A stretch of DNA of 64,000 nucleotides from an uncultured Chloroflexales bacterium (GCA_937902315.1 CALGUG010000054.1:220316-284315), one strand, 5' to 3'. Positions 32,323 to 41,952 are shown, counted from the first letter of the stretch. Notes: generated from the letters alone by a model not told the origin. Numbers and translations are program-made.

Positions 32323-35300
32323 TTACAGCGCTTTGGGCTTTTCGAACGATTTGATCAGTGTCTCAAGCTGATAGCCAGCCCGCTCGGCGGCCAGCTTTAA
32401 CTCCTCTACTTGACGTTGGGCCTCTTGCAAAATCGACGCATCGCTTTGGCTCGCTTTGATCTGAGCGATCAGTGCAAGCTGGTCTAAGAGCTGCTCGAAG
32501 GCATCTTTGTTGAACCAGAGCACATCGTTGTAGCGATTGACCTGCAACAACTGATGGATGTCGCCATCGCTGAGCAGCTGTTGTAAGAGTTCGCCTGTAT
32601 TGTTGGCTTCGACTTGGCTGAGCCAGTCTTGGTGGCTAACCAGTTGTTGAACAATGCCAGCAGCGCGTTGGGCGCTCGCTTCATCAGCCCTTAGCTCGCT
32701 TAAAACCAAGCTTACTACACGCCCCAAGAACCACTCGTCCATCCAGCTGCGGCTCTGCTCGGCGTACTCCTCTTCGTCGACCAGCTTGCCGAGGGCGTGG
32801 ATAAGTGCCCAACTGACGAGGCTGGCAGTCTGGAGCTTGGTTTGGCTTGTAGCTGCCTCCGCAGGCACCGTTTGTTCGCTGCTGGGTTGAGTGCGCAGGG
32901 CTTGAATGTTGCGCAGACACACCAAGATCTCGCGCGCGATCGGCTCGACTTTGCTGCTGCTACCGACAAAGCTCTTGACCTCGTTGAGAAAATCGCTCAG
33001 GTCGGCTTGCAACTCCTCGAAGTGTTCTTCAACCTGCTGGGCGTCGAGCGCCTGGAAGCGCTCGATCTGAGCAGGGTTGAACACCTGGCGGAAGGCGCTA
33101 TGGATGGGCCGCAGGAAGATACCTTTGAGCGCTTCGTCCATATTCGGTACGCCGCTACCCGCAAGTTCGTTGTGGAGCTGTTCGTAGCTTCCCAACGGGT
33201 CGTCTTTGACTTCGCGCCAATCGATAAAGGTATGGCATTTATAGGCGCCGAGCTCGACATACATACCTTGTTCGACCAGATCGCGCCCGCGCCGAATGTA
33301 TTCGAGGCCGCCAGTGTGATCGCGGAAGATGTAGAAGATGCCGTCGTCGCCGCGCAGATCGAGGGCCTCGGCGAGGGTGCGCTGCATCAAACGGCGTTCA
33401 TCGCCGGCCCCGGTTTTGACCGAGAAGGCTGCCGATACTTTGATCCAGCCGCGCGCGCTGGCGAAACGGTTGTGGTAGAAGATCAAGGCCCGCTCGTTTT
33501 CGTAGCGGTTGGAGTAGCAGTAGACATCTTCGTTGACGCCGCCCTCGACGCTATAGAAGTCGTAGAGCGTGAAGTTGGTGACTTCGGCGAAGAGGTAGCG
33601 CTTGTGCATGAGCGGGAAGATCTCGCGTTCGTGACGCTCGATCAGGGTTTGGTCGGGCTGCTCGTTCCAGTAAGAGCGCTGATACTCCATGCCATATTTC
33701 TCGGCGAAACCTTCTACTTGGCCGTGGCCGATCATAGGCAGGCCGGGCAGTGTCACCATCATAGTACAGACGCCGAAATATTTATCTTCTTTGCCGTACT
33801 GATCGATAGCTGTGCGCTCGTCGGGGTTGCTCTGGAAGTTGACGTAACGTTTGAGAATTTCGGGGTCGAATTCGAGCGTCTCTTTCATAAGACCGCGATA
33901 TTTGGCGTTGTCTTCATCGCGAGTCATGTGCATAAAGGCGCTGTTGTAGACGCGGTGCATGCCCAAGGTACGCACAAAGTAGCCTTCCATCATCCAGAAG
34001 GCTTCGGCTAGCAGCAGGGTATCGGGCACCTCGGCGGCGACTCGATCGACCACTTCGCGCCAGAATTCGACCGGAATGGCGGCGTCGAATTGGGCTTTGC
34101 TGATGGCGTGCTCAGAACGGGAGGCGATCGCACCACCGCTGCCCGGCTCTGGGTACCACAAACGTTGAATATGGCGCTTGGCTAGCGTCATAGCTGCGTC
34201 GAAGCGAATGACAGGGAACTGGCGCGCCACATGCAAAATGGTCTGGATCACCACTTCGCGCACTTCAGGATTGAGGTAATCGAGCTGCGCGGTGTCGTTC
34301 CAAGGCATTGAAGTGCCGTCGTTGCCGTGATAAATGTATTTGGTCTCGCCCGTCCAATGATCGACGCGCTTAAAGACCACGGCTGCATCGGTGCGGTCGT
34401 AGTAGTGATCTTCGAGGTAGATGCCGATCCGTTCGTGGTCGGAGAGGTTCGGCCCGTTGAAGGTGTAGGAAGGATAGGGCGGGTAGTCGAGCGAGATAAA
34501 CCACTCGGGGTGCTCGATCACCCAGCGCCCGTCGATGCCTACATGGTTGGGCACCATATCGCTCGAAAGGCGAATGCCGCGCTTCCAAGCGCGCTCGCGC
34601 AAGTTTTGGGCGGCGGCTTCTCCGCCGAGCTTTTGAGCGATCTGGTAGTCGTAGAGCGAGTAGGCCGAAGCGACCGCGTCGGTGTTGCCCATAATCTGCT
34701 TGATGCGGGCCGACGCTTTGCTGCGTTCCCAAAGGCCGATCAGCCACAGACCGGTGATGCCCCAACGCTGCAGTTTGTCCAGCTCTTCGTCGGGCACTTG
34801 GTCAAGGGTCTGGATCGGGCGTTGATAGGCTTTGGAGAGCTGATCGAGCCAGACGTAGGTGTTTTTGGCCAGCAAGATCATGCGCGGCATCCAGTGCAGG
34901 TCGGCACTGAAGCGCTCGTCTTCGATATCGAGTTCGGCGAAGCCTTGAGCGGGTGATTCGACCGGCCCCGGGCCGAAGAAGACTGGCTTGGTCTCTTCTT
35001 TGATCAGGTCGAGGCTGCCAAGTAAACGGTAGATGTAGCTTGCTAGCGAGACGCCCCAGTGTTCACGAATGTATTCGAGCTGGCCTTCGAGTGAATTGGG
35101 AGAGGCTAAGGCGGGCGCTCGGAGAATATCGATCACATTTTGACCACCAAAGACGCCTGCCAAGTTTGTACCGCTTAGAGTGTCGGCGGCTGTTTTGGCG
35201 ACTCCTCCAAAGAAGGAGTAGAGGTTGTCCATGATGGTGGGGTAGCTGGTCTCGCGTTCGAGGGTCAGGTCGTCGAACAGCTCGGCGAAGGGGGCGAAGG

Positions 35301-35802
35301 CTGGGTTGCTGTTTTCGAGCCAGAGCATCAACATCTCTTCGAGCATGATCTGGCGGTTGGGGACTCCTTCGCTGCTCTCGGCGAGATAGGTCGCTAGATC
35401 TTGCTCGCCCCGATAGACGGCAAGGGGCGGGAATTCGCTGCCGAAGGTTGTAAGGGCTTTATCGACTTCAGAGCGACCGATACGCTGTTCTAGGTAGCTC
35501 AGCGTCTCTTCGAGCAAACGCGGGTTTACCTGTTCGCGATAGACCCGAAACATATAGTGAGTTAACTCGTGGATCAAGGCCATAGCGTTGATCTGTGAGG
35601 CCTTAACAGCCTGTTCAGGAAACGCTACAAGATCGCGTTTTTGATTCATGCGATGGGCAAACTGACGCGCCGCATGGAAGTTGGCGATAATGACATCGCC
35701 TGTGATCGAATAGATCGCTTGATCGAATTCGTAATAATCACGCGCTTTGCGAGCAACGTGAAACTCCATTGTTGGAGTACTTGGTGGGTTGCCTTTCAAC
35801 AC
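32323..35802 (-). CDS. Giant GH13 alpha-amylase-family protein with N-terminal HExxH domain
   Basis: About 1,159 aa. AGGAGG at 35805-35810 best fits a TTG start at 35799; GTG 35802 is one codon earlier and too close. N-terminal residues about 60-110 carry HELTH (78-82) and a following Glu pair (about 98-99), a zinc-peptidase-like arrangement that is unexpected here. The GH13 barrel comes after about residue 350: DMVPNH (about 415), IRFDAAMT nucleophile Asp (about 534), LLLAEAFW acid/base Glu (about 599) and, in place of N-H-D, N-P-D-E at about 660, so the third acid remains but the region-IV His is Pro. The last 300 residues are helical and Gln/Leu-rich. No signal peptide. It converges on the chemosensory operon. 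Confidence 0.8.
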   Translation of the reverse strand: MLKGNPPSTPTMEFHVARKARDYYEFDQAIYSITGDVIIANFHAARQFAHRMNQKRDLVAFPEQAVKASQINAMALIHELTHYMFRVYREQVNPRLLEETLSYLEQRIGRSEVDKALTTFGSEFPPLAVYRGEQDLATYLAESSEGVPNRQIMLEEMLMLWLENSNPAFAPFAELFDDLTLERETSYPTIMDNLYSFFGGVAKTAADTLSGTNLAGVFGGQNVIDILRAPALASPNSLEGQLEYIREHWGVSLASYIYRLLGSLDLIKEETKPVFFGPGPVESPAQGFAELDIEDERFSADLHWMPRMILLAKNTYVWLDQLSKAYQRPIQTLDQVPDEELDKLQRWGITGLWLIGLWERSKASARIKQIMGNTDAVASAYSLYDYQIAQKLGGEAAAQNLRERAWKRGIRLSSDMVPNHVGIDGRWVIEHPEWFISLDYPPYPSYTFNGPNLSDHERIGIYLEDHYYDRTDAAVVFKRVDHWTGETKYIYHGNDGTSMPWNDTAQLDYLNPEVREVVIQTILHVARQFPVIRFDAAMTLAKRHIQRLWYPEPGSGGAIASRSEHAISKAQFDAAIPVEFWREVVDRVAAEVPDTLLLAEAFWMMEGYFVRTLGMHRVYNSAFMHMTRDEDNAKYRGLMKETLEFDPEILKRYVNFQSNPDERTAIDQYGKEDKYFGVCTMMVTLPGLPMIGHGQVEGFAEKYGMEYQRSYWNEQPDQTLIERHEREIFPLMHKRYLFAEVTNFTLYDFYSVEGGVNEDVYCYSNRYENERALIFYHNRFASARGWIKVSAAFSVKTGAGDERRLMQRTLAEALDLRGDDGIFYIFRDHTGGLEYIRRGRDLVEQGMYVELGAYKCHTFIDWREVKDDPLGSYEQLHNELAGSGVPNMDEALKGIFLRPIHSAFRQVFNPAQIERFQALDAQQVEEHFEELQADLSDFLNEVKSFVGSSSKVEPIAREILVCLRNIQALRTQPSSEQTVPAEAATSQTKLQTASLVSWALIHALGKLVDEEEYAEQSRSWMDEWFLGRVVSLVLSELRADEASAQRAAGIVQQLVSHQDWLSQVEANNTGELLQQLLSDGDIHQLLQVNRYNDVLWFNKDAFEQLLDQLALIAQIKASQSDASILQEAQRQVEELKLAAERAGYQLETLIKSFEKPKAL

Positions 35803-36164
35803 AGCCTCCTCTCCCTCACACGCTCACGGTTCAAGGCAGCTTACCTCGCTGCAGGCCCTATCAGAAGCGTTACAGTCAAAGGGAAGCCCAGCCGTAATTC
35901 TCTTCCTGAACACAATTTGCTGTATAGTACACTATAAACTATACCACTTGAAGCAAAGTAGATTTTAGCCTTGTTATGAGTATTTTAGAAAAGAGCGCAG
36001 ATTGAAGAACGCTAAAGAGATCCAAAACGCGGGTTTTTCTGGTGTTTTATCGGCTTGAATGGCACTATAATGAATTCAGAGCTCGAAATATACTAACGAT
36101 TTTACGGTTCAAGACAAGAAAATTCTTGACTGTATGCTGAGGCATTGTTTTAAGGAGTAAATTT
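35803..36164. promoter_or_regulatory. Divergent intergenic region with palindromes
   Basis: TATAGT-AC-ACTATA at 35923-35936 may be part of the minus-strand promoter. Before the peroxiredoxin, TCAAGA (36109-36114) and TCTTGA (36124-36129) form an inverted repeat overlapping a TTGACT box at 36126-36131. TATAAT occurs at 36065-36070. Assignment is tentative. Confidence 0.35.
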
Positions 36165-36635
36165 ATGACTCAAGCAGCTCTACAGGTGGGTGATCAAGCC
36201 CCCGATTTTAGTTTGCAGAGCGACAGCGGCGAAACCGTACAGCTATCGCAGTTTCGTGGCAAGAAAGTGATCATCTACTTTTATCCGAAGGATGACACGC
36301 CGGGCTGTACTACGCAATCGTGCGGCTTCCGCGATAACTACCCACACATCGAAGAGCAAAATGCTATTGTGTTGGGCATTAGCCCCGATGGTGTGCAATC
36401 GCACCAGAAGTTCAAAACCAAATATAATCTGCCCTTCTTGCTGTTGGCAGATGAAGAACACAAAGTTGCTGAGCTGTATGGCGTGTGGGGCCAAAAATCG
36501 ATGTACGGGCGTCCCTATTGGGGCGTGATTCGCAGCCACTTTGTAATCGATGAGAACGGCACGATCATTCAGGCCGCGGTCAAAGTAGCGCCGATCGATA
36601 GCGTGCGCAAGGCGCTCAACGCCCTGAAAGCCTAG
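36165..36635 (+). CDS. bcp: Bcp/PrxQ-type peroxiredoxin
   Basis: 156 aa. Thioredoxin fold with peroxidatic Cys48 and resolving Cys53 in PKDDTPGCTTQSCGFRD, the classic 1-Cys-x4-Cys arrangement of the PrxQ/BCP subgroup. It reduces hydrogen peroxide and organic hydroperoxides in the cytoplasm using thioredoxin. AAGGAG-type site at 36152-36157 before ATG 36165. A small inverted repeat sits just upstream at 36108-36129 and a stem-loop follows the stop (36656-36683). Stand-alone gene. Confidence 0.95.
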   Translation: MTQAALQVGDQAPDFSLQSDSGETVQLSQFRGKKVIIYFYPKDDTPGCTTQSCGFRDNYPHIEEQNAIVLGISPDGVQSHQKFKTKYNLPFLLLADEEHKVAELYGVWGQKSMYGRPYWGVIRSHFVIDENGTIIQAAVKVAPIDSVRKALNALKA

Positions 36636-36655
36636 CCTGCGGCTGAATATAGAAG

Positions 36656-36683
36656 AGGATGTCGCTTCTCGAAGCGACATCCT
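36656..36683. terminator. Hairpin downstream of the peroxiredoxin gene
   Basis: AGGATGTCGCTT (36656-36667), CTCG loop, AAGCGACATCCT. No U-tract follows, so termination efficiency is uncertain. Confidence 0.6.
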
Positions 36684-36766
36684 TGAAGCTTATACGTGTG
36701 CTTGAAATGCGTAAGTGTTGTTGTAGTGTGAGCGGCTTCGAAGCATAAACCGCTACAACCTTCGGG

Positions 36767-36840
36767 TTGTGGGCGGGATGTTGGTAGCCGTAGGCGGACG
36801 CGCTAAGGACCTTCTTTGGGGAAGAGACCTAGCCGCCAAA
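36767..36840 (-). repeat. Dispersed intergenic repeat, copy 6 (reverse)
   Basis: GTAGCCGTAGGCGGACGCGC followed by TAAGGACCTTCTTTGGGGAA and GAGACCTAGCCGCC: nearly the exact reverse complement of copy 5. Confidence 0.82.
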
Positions 36841-36928
36841 GTGCTGAACTTATTAAGCGGTGGCATCAGCTGAGTTCAGGAAGCCTCAAAACATCATTCC
36901 TCTTTGAAATACCTGCCTCCCTCGGGTT

Positions 36929-38197
36929 TCACGCTGATTGGCTGCGTCGCAGGCGCAGAACGGCGATGCTAAAAAAGACGATCGCCATAGCGCTCAGCAC
37001 ACAGATCGGCAACCAGACAGCAGCCAAACCTGCGTTGCGAAAAATCATGGCCTTGTAAGCATCCATTGCCCATGCGATGGGCGAGATATGACCGACGGTG
37101 CGCATCCAGGCGGGCACGATGTCGAGCGGCCACCATGCACCACCCAAGGGTGCAAGCAAGAGCGTGAGCAGCAGGTTCATGCTGGAAGCCTGCTGCTCGG
37201 TGTTCACCAAGGTGCTGATAAAGAGCGCCAGCGCCGTGATGGCGGCCACAAAGCTGAACACAACCAGTAACAAGGCCAGCAGGTCGCTGCCGAAGCGCAA
37301 GCCCAACAGCATTCCAAAGCCAAACACAATCAGCAGTTGCAGCAAGCCGATGGCAGCGTAGGCCAGCAGTTTGCCGCCCATGATCTGCGATGTTCGCAGC
37401 GGCATACTGCTGAGACGCTGCAAGGTCCACTGCTTGCGGTCGCGAATAAAGGACTGCGAGAGCGGCAAAACGCAGAAGAGCACGTACATGCTGCCCATTC
37501 CGGGGATGGATTGGCTGAAGCCGGGCAGAGCGCCTGCATTTAAGCGCTGTTCCGATGAGCTTTTGGCGATTTGAACGGGCGGATCTTGCCAGAGCGCCTG
37601 GTTGCGCGCCACCACCTGCTGCTCAAGCTGTTGTTTGGTTTGGGCATCGAGCTGAAAGTTTGTGCTCAAACGCTCGTTCCATTTAAGTGCCAAGCGCAGC
37701 GTGCCGAAGCGGGCGGCTGCGCTTTGCAAGCCGCGTGCAATGCTATCGACTTCAAGATTAGCATCGCTAGCTTGCAGGGTGAGCGTAATCGGTTCGCCAG
37801 CCTGAAGCTTTTCGGAAAAATCGCCCTCAATCGTCAAAATAGCTGCGATCTGCTCATCTCGTAGGCGCTGCAAGGCCAGATCATAGTCGAGCGATGCAGC
37901 TTGGAGGCCACAACGATCCTCGGGATCATCTTCGGGCTGCAGTGGCGGGCAAAGCTGCAAACGTGGCTGAACAGCGAGAATCTCGCGCTGAAAGCTTTGG
38001 CTATCGGCGTTAGCTGCGAGATCAACGACGTCGATCAAAGGCGCAGCGCTGGTATCGTCGGCATCACTGAGCGTACTATTGGCCCAACCCGCAGCAAAGG
38101 CGGCGATCAAGGGCACGATCACAATATTAACCCAGATGCTGCGGTCGCTCAGCATCAAGCGTAATTCATTTAAGGCAACCAAAAGGGTGCGCTGCAC
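36929..38197 (-). CDS. ABC-2 type exporter permease (second of pair)
   Basis: 422 aa. The start is GTG 38197, 2 nt after the stop of the upstream permease, with GGAGG eight bases before it; longer frames to 38335 overlap that gene and lack support. N-terminal helix SIWVNIVIVPLIAAFAAGW, then a large extracytoplasmic domain (residues about 40-220) and five C-terminal helices, the layout of ABC2_membrane_3 proteins (YhgE/YadH-like half-transporters). It pairs with the upstream permease and ATPase. Cargo is unknown; such systems often export antibiotics, lipids or peptides. Confidence 0.88.
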   Translation of the reverse strand: MQRTLLVALNELRLMLSDRSIWVNIVIVPLIAAFAAGWANSTLSDADDTSAAPLIDVVDLAANADSQSFQREILAVQPRLQLCPPLQPEDDPEDRCGLQAASLDYDLALQRLRDEQIAAILTIEGDFSEKLQAGEPITLTLQASDANLEVDSIARGLQSAAARFGTLRLALKWNERLSTNFQLDAQTKQQLEQQVVARNQALWQDPPVQIAKSSSEQRLNAGALPGFSQSIPGMGSMYVLFCVLPLSQSFIRDRKQWTLQRLSSMPLRTSQIMGGKLLAYAAIGLLQLLIVFGFGMLLGLRFGSDLLALLLVVFSFVAAITALALFISTLVNTEQQASSMNLLLTLLLAPLGGAWWPLDIVPAWMRTVGHISPIAWAMDAYKAMIFRNAGLAAVWLPICVLSAMAIVFFSIAVLRLRRSQSA

Positions 38198-38199
38198 GT

Positions 38200-39528
38200 T
38201 TAGACCTCCAATCGGCGCTGAAAGAGCAGAAAGCCCGCTCCAAAAGTTACTAAGCCCAGCAGTCCCAGCACAAGCAGGTGGGTCTGGACTGCCAGATTGC
38301 CTTGCGAGATCTGCATCAAGGCAGTGACGCCCCAATAGTTAACGCTTAGAAAGCGAACGATGTCGAGGCCTTCTAAGGCCGCAACGTTGAAGAAAGCGCC
38401 GCCCAGCAGGCCCATGGTGATCGCGATCACACCACCGATCACATTGCCCTGTTCAGGCGTTTTAGCTAGCGAGATCACCAGCGAGGCGAAACCAGCTGCG
38501 GCCCAAGCGATCGCGATGATGGTGACGATCAAGAGTAGCAGATTATTGCCAAACAGCCATGAGAATTTCCGCTGAAAGAGCGAATCGACTAGGCTCATTG
38601 CGCACAGCAGCGCACAGACCTGCACAAAACAGATGCAGACCATGCTGAACATGCGCGCAAACAAGATCAAGCCGGGGTTGGTGGGCGTAGCAAGCTGACG
38701 AGAAAGCAGTCCTTCGCGGCGCTCGCTTAAAATCGAGTTCATGCCGTTCATGGCGGTGAACATCATAAAAAAGACCGCTTGGCCAGCGCCGAAGATCGCG
38801 AAGGGATTGAAGCTTGCAGCTTGGCCAGCGCTGTTTTGGCGCTCGAATCGCACTTGATCCTGCTGGCTAAAAGCGGCTGCAACGTCTTGATCAAACAGAC
38901 CATTTTGCTGGGCCTGTTGCAGTTGGGCGGCGATAGCAGGGTTTTGATTAGCTTGGCCAACCAGTGAGCCGATGCTTGAAGCGATCGCAATCGATCCTGC
39001 GTTCATCCGAGTAGCCACGGCGGATGCGACCGTCTCAACGATTTCGACCAAAGTGGCCGATTCAGAATTGGCGTAAAGCTCAATCGTAGTCGGCTGATTT
39101 TCAAAGTTGGTATAGAGTTGGGAGATATTGGCGCTAAAATCGCTGGGAATAATCAGGGCCGCCACAAATCGCCCGCTATCGACGCCGCTGCGCGCTTCGT
39201 TTTCGTCGCTTAACTCAACTGCATCGATTAAACTCCAGACCTCGTTTGCGGCGCGCTCCTCAGGGCTTAACTCTTCGGAAGGTACAAACACATTCACAAA
39301 GCTTTGGCCCATGGCAATCTGTTGGCCATCTTGGTCAACCGCATCATCATGATTGACCAAAGCGACCGGAATCGGGTCGATATCGATCGAATCGCCCGAG
39401 ATATCGCTGAAAGCAAAGCCGATCATGCTAGCTACCAGCAGCGGCGTAACCAGCATTATCATCAGCAGGTTGCGGTCGCCAAAGGTTTGGACCAGTTCGT
39501 TAGTGATAATCACCCAGATTTTATACAT
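38200..39528 (-). CDS. ABC-2 type exporter permease (first of pair)
   Basis: 442 aa. N-terminal helix (LLMIMLVTPLLVASMIGFAF), an extracytoplasmic loop of about 200 residues and a C-terminal bundle of five helices (e.g. LLLLIVTIIAIAWAAAGFAS), matching the ABC-2 permease fold. It starts 9 bp after the stop of the ATPase gene. It resembles its neighbour only in layout, so the two probably form a heterodimer. The gene has normal length and no truncation. Confidence 0.88.
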   Translation of the reverse strand: MYKIWVIITNELVQTFGDRNLLMIMLVTPLLVASMIGFAFSDISGDSIDIDPIPVALVNHDDAVDQDGQQIAMGQSFVNVFVPSEELSPEERAANEVWSLIDAVELSDENEARSGVDSGRFVAALIIPSDFSANISQLYTNFENQPTTIELYANSESATLVEIVETVASAVATRMNAGSIAIASSIGSLVGQANQNPAIAAQLQQAQQNGLFDQDVAAAFSQQDQVRFERQNSAGQAASFNPFAIFGAGQAVFFMMFTAMNGMNSILSERREGLLSRQLATPTNPGLILFARMFSMVCICFVQVCALLCAMSLVDSLFQRKFSWLFGNNLLLLIVTIIAIAWAAAGFASLVISLAKTPEQGNVIGGVIAITMGLLGGAFFNVAALEGLDIVRFLSVNYWGVTALMQISQGNLAVQTHLLVLGLLGLVTFGAGFLLFQRRLEV

Positions 39529-39537
39529 CGCTGGCTC

Positions 39538-40524
39538 CTAGTCTCGCAGCTGGCGCCCGGTGAGCGACAGGAAGACCGCCTCAAGATCGGGCTCGCGCAG
39601 ATCGATCGATTGCACTTCCAGATCGGCGTCGTTGATAATCTGCAAGAGCTGAGGCAGTAGCTTGCGGCCCTGCTTGGCGAACATCTGGATGATGGTGTGC
39701 ATCTGCTCGGCATCGCTGTGGATATCGAGCCGGATCGGGCTGGCGAAGCTGGCGAGCAGCTGGCTGCGCAGTTGGGGCGGCAGCTCTGGCTGTGCGAGTT
39801 GGAGCGTGATGCGATCCTCTTCGCCGATCTGCTGCACCAATTCGCGCAGGGTGCCGAGCGCGATCAGGCGGCCGTGATCGACGATTGCGATGCGGTCGCT
39901 CAGCTCTTGCACCTCTTCCATCAGGTGCGAGGTGTAGAAGATCGTGATGCCGAACTGATCGCGCAGATACTTGATCAGGTCGAGCACGCGGCGGCGGTTC
40001 TGCGGGTCGATGCCAACGGTCGGCTCGTCCATAAAGAGCAGAGCGGGGCGGTGCAACAGGCCAGCAGCGATGTTGACGCGCCGCTTCATGCCGCCCGAAA
40101 AGCTCGAGACCGGATCGTTGCGCCGATCGGAGAGATCGACCAGCTCGAGGATCTCGTCGATGCGTTTGTCGAGCTCGGCGCCGCGCAGACCGTAGAGCTT
40201 GCCGAAAAAGCGCAGATTGCGCAGCGGCGAGAAACGGTCGTAGAGCGCGATCTCTTGCGGAACGATGCCGAGGCGCTGTTTGGCCGCGATCGGCTGGCGT
40301 GTGATCGAATAGCCATCGATGATGGCATCGCCTTCGCTGGGCTTGAGCAAGCCGCAGAGCATCGAGATGGTGGTGGTTTTGCCAGCGCCGTTCGGGCCGA
40401 GCAAACTGAAGATCTCGCCGGGGCGAACCTGCAGGTCGATATGATCGACCGCCACCAGTGGCTGGGCTTTGGCGCGTTTATAGACTTTTCGAAGCCCGTG
40501 CGCTTCGAGGAGATAAGACTGCAT
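39538..40524 (-). CDS. ABC exporter ATP-binding protein (ABC-2 / drug-exporter type)
   Basis: 328 aa. Walker A GPNGAGKTT (43-51), Q-loop VPQEIALYD, signature SFSGGMKRR, Walker B LLFMDEPTVG and H-loop YTSHLMEEV are all complete. A C-terminal DUF4162-like domain follows. AGGGG lies six bases upstream of ATG 40524. First gene of a three-gene export operon. It is divergent from an ArsR-family gene at 40880, with about 355 bp between them, but the likely ArsR operator is in the other promoter. Confidence 0.93.
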   Translation of the reverse strand: MQSYLLEAHGLRKVYKRAKAQPLVAVDHIDLQVRPGEIFSLLGPNGAGKTTTISMLCGLLKPSEGDAIIDGYSITRQPIAAKQRLGIVPQEIALYDRFSPLRNLRFFGKLYGLRGAELDKRIDEILELVDLSDRRNDPVSSFSGGMKRRVNIAAGLLHRPALLFMDEPTVGIDPQNRRRVLDLIKYLRDQFGITIFYTSHLMEEVQELSDRIAIVDHGRLIALGTLRELVQQIGEEDRITLQLAQPELPPQLRSQLLASFASPIRLDIHSDAEQMHTIIQMFAKQGRKLLPQLLQIINDADLEVQSIDLREPDLEAVFLSLTGRQLRD

Positions 40525-40843
40525 GAAAACCCCTATAACAAGTGATTTGGGAAACTGTTAAGTGAATGGACCAACAATCAAGCTCTGCTTGAAGCGCTTG
40601 GCTTGCTCGAATGATGGTGTACATGCTCCAGCGATTGGCCTCCTAGGCGGGTAAATAGTGCGGTCGCGCTGTATGCAAAGCCGATTACGGTTGTTTAGAA
40701 TAGCTGAAATAGCGTCTTTGCGCATCGTTCTTAAAGGTTAAAGATAGAGCGAAGATTTTAACATATGTTCTCGCTTCAGCCTCGTTTGCGGCCAGCAGCC
40801 TGTTGGAGGATGGGAGAAGCTCCAAATTGTATACTTTCTCCTC

Positions 40844-40879
40844 TTGACATGTGACCAAAAGGTCACATATAATAGCATT
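40844..40879 (+). promoter_or_regulatory. Leaderless promoter with ArsR-type operator palindrome
   Basis: TTGACA (40844-40849) and TATAAT (40868-40873) are 18 bp apart. The perfect palindrome ATGTGACC-AAAA-GGTCACAT spans 40849-40868 between them. The ATG at 40880 sits where transcription should start, so the mRNA is predicted to be leaderless. Confidence 0.8.
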
Positions 40880-41653
40880 ATGGAACAAGAGTTCGTATTT
40901 CGGGCCCTCGCCGATCCACATCGTCGTCATCTGCTCGATCTGCTCTATGAACGCGACGGCCGCACCTTGAGCGAATTGGAAGCCGAGTTGCCCATGACAC
41001 GCTTTGGGGTGATGAAACACTTGCGCGTGCTCGAAGAGGCCGGTCTGATCGTAACGCGCAAAGTTGGGCGCGAAAAGTTTCATTACCTCAACCCCGTGCC
41101 GATCCAGTTGATCTCAGAGCGCTGGATCAAGAAATACTCGGCTCAACATGTCAGCGCGCTGGCCGATCTGAAGGCAGCGCTCGAAGGAGGGAGCCACATG
41201 ACTGCAGAATCGAAGCCCAAACTCGTTTACCAGATTGTGATCAAAGCCACGCTGCAACAGGTTTGGGATGCGATCACCAAGCCGGAGTTTACCAAGCGTT
41301 ATTACTACGGCTGCGCTCTTCAAAGCGATTTAACGCCTGGGTCGCCCTTCAACTACATCTCGCCCGATGGCTCGCCGATCGTGGAAGGCCAAGTGCTTGA
41401 GGCCGAAGCGCCGCGCAAGCTGGTTCACAGCTATCATTCGCTTTGGCCCCCGCTCGACCAAGATGCGCCCACCAGAGTGACCTGGGAGCTAGAGCCGATC
41501 TCGCAACAGGTGACCAAGCTCACGGTCGTTCACGAAGGCTTCGAGGGCGAGACGGCCACCTACCAAGGTTTGCAGAGCGGTGGTTGGGCTTGGATCATCA
41601 GCAACCTCAAGACTGTGCTCGAAACCGGCGAGTCGCTGCCCCAAGAGTACTAA
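40880..41653 (+). CDS. ArsR-family regulator fused to an SRPBCC/AHSA1-type ligand domain
   Basis: 257 aa. Residues 1-90 are a winged-helix ArsR domain (FRALADPHRRHLLDLLYERD ... MTRFGVMKHLRVLEEAGLI). Residues about 115-257 are an SRPBCC/AHSA1 fold (YQIVIKATLQQVWDAITKPE ... GWAWIISNLKTVLETGESLP), which holds hydrophobic ligands. In other genomes these two domains are commonly adjacent genes; here they are one chain. A perfect palindrome in its promoter implies autorepression. No metal-binding Cys is present. The start at 40880 has no ribosome-binding site because the message should be leaderless. Confidence 0.9.
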   Translation: MEQEFVFRALADPHRRHLLDLLYERDGRTLSELEAELPMTRFGVMKHLRVLEEAGLIVTRKVGREKFHYLNPVPIQLISERWIKKYSAQHVSALADLKAALEGGSHMTAESKPKLVYQIVIKATLQQVWDAITKPEFTKRYYYGCALQSDLTPGSPFNYISPDGSPIVEGQVLEAEAPRKLVHSYHSLWPPLDQDAPTRVTWELEPISQQVTKLTVVHEGFEGETATYQGLQSGGWAWIISNLKTVLETGESLPQEY

Positions 41654-41679
41654 TCTTTGGGCGGAGACGGCTGTACAGT

Positions 41680-41733
41680 CCATGCGGTCCTCACCGCGTC
41701 CGCCTACGGCTATCAACAGCTTGTCAGTACATT
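41680..41733 (+). repeat. Dispersed intergenic repeat, copy 7 (forward)
   Basis: GCGTCCGCCTACGGCTATCA core with CATTCGGTC at the far side. Confidence 0.7.
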
Positions 41734-41872
41734 CGGTCGCCCAGAGTGCCGCGCATCCGCGCGGCATTCCATTGCTTGCGCCGATCTCGCGTTGTCTCTC
41801 GCTGTGTCTGCTCGGCCGAAGCGCTGAACAGCACTGCGCTCGCGCTGTAGGCAACGGCGAAGCTCGATGGAC

Positions 41873-41952
41873 TGGATGGATGGAAGGCGATTTGGTAGCC
41901 GAAGGCGGACGCGCTAAGGATCGAATGAAGGCTAAAAGCCTTGCCGCCAAGG
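41873..41952 (-). repeat. Dispersed intergenic repeat, copy 8 (reverse)
   Basis: GGTAGCCGAAGGCGGACGCG followed by CTAAGGATCGAATGAAGGCT and a distal GCCGCCAA arm. Paired with copy 7 in opposite orientation 150 bp away. Confidence 0.78.
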
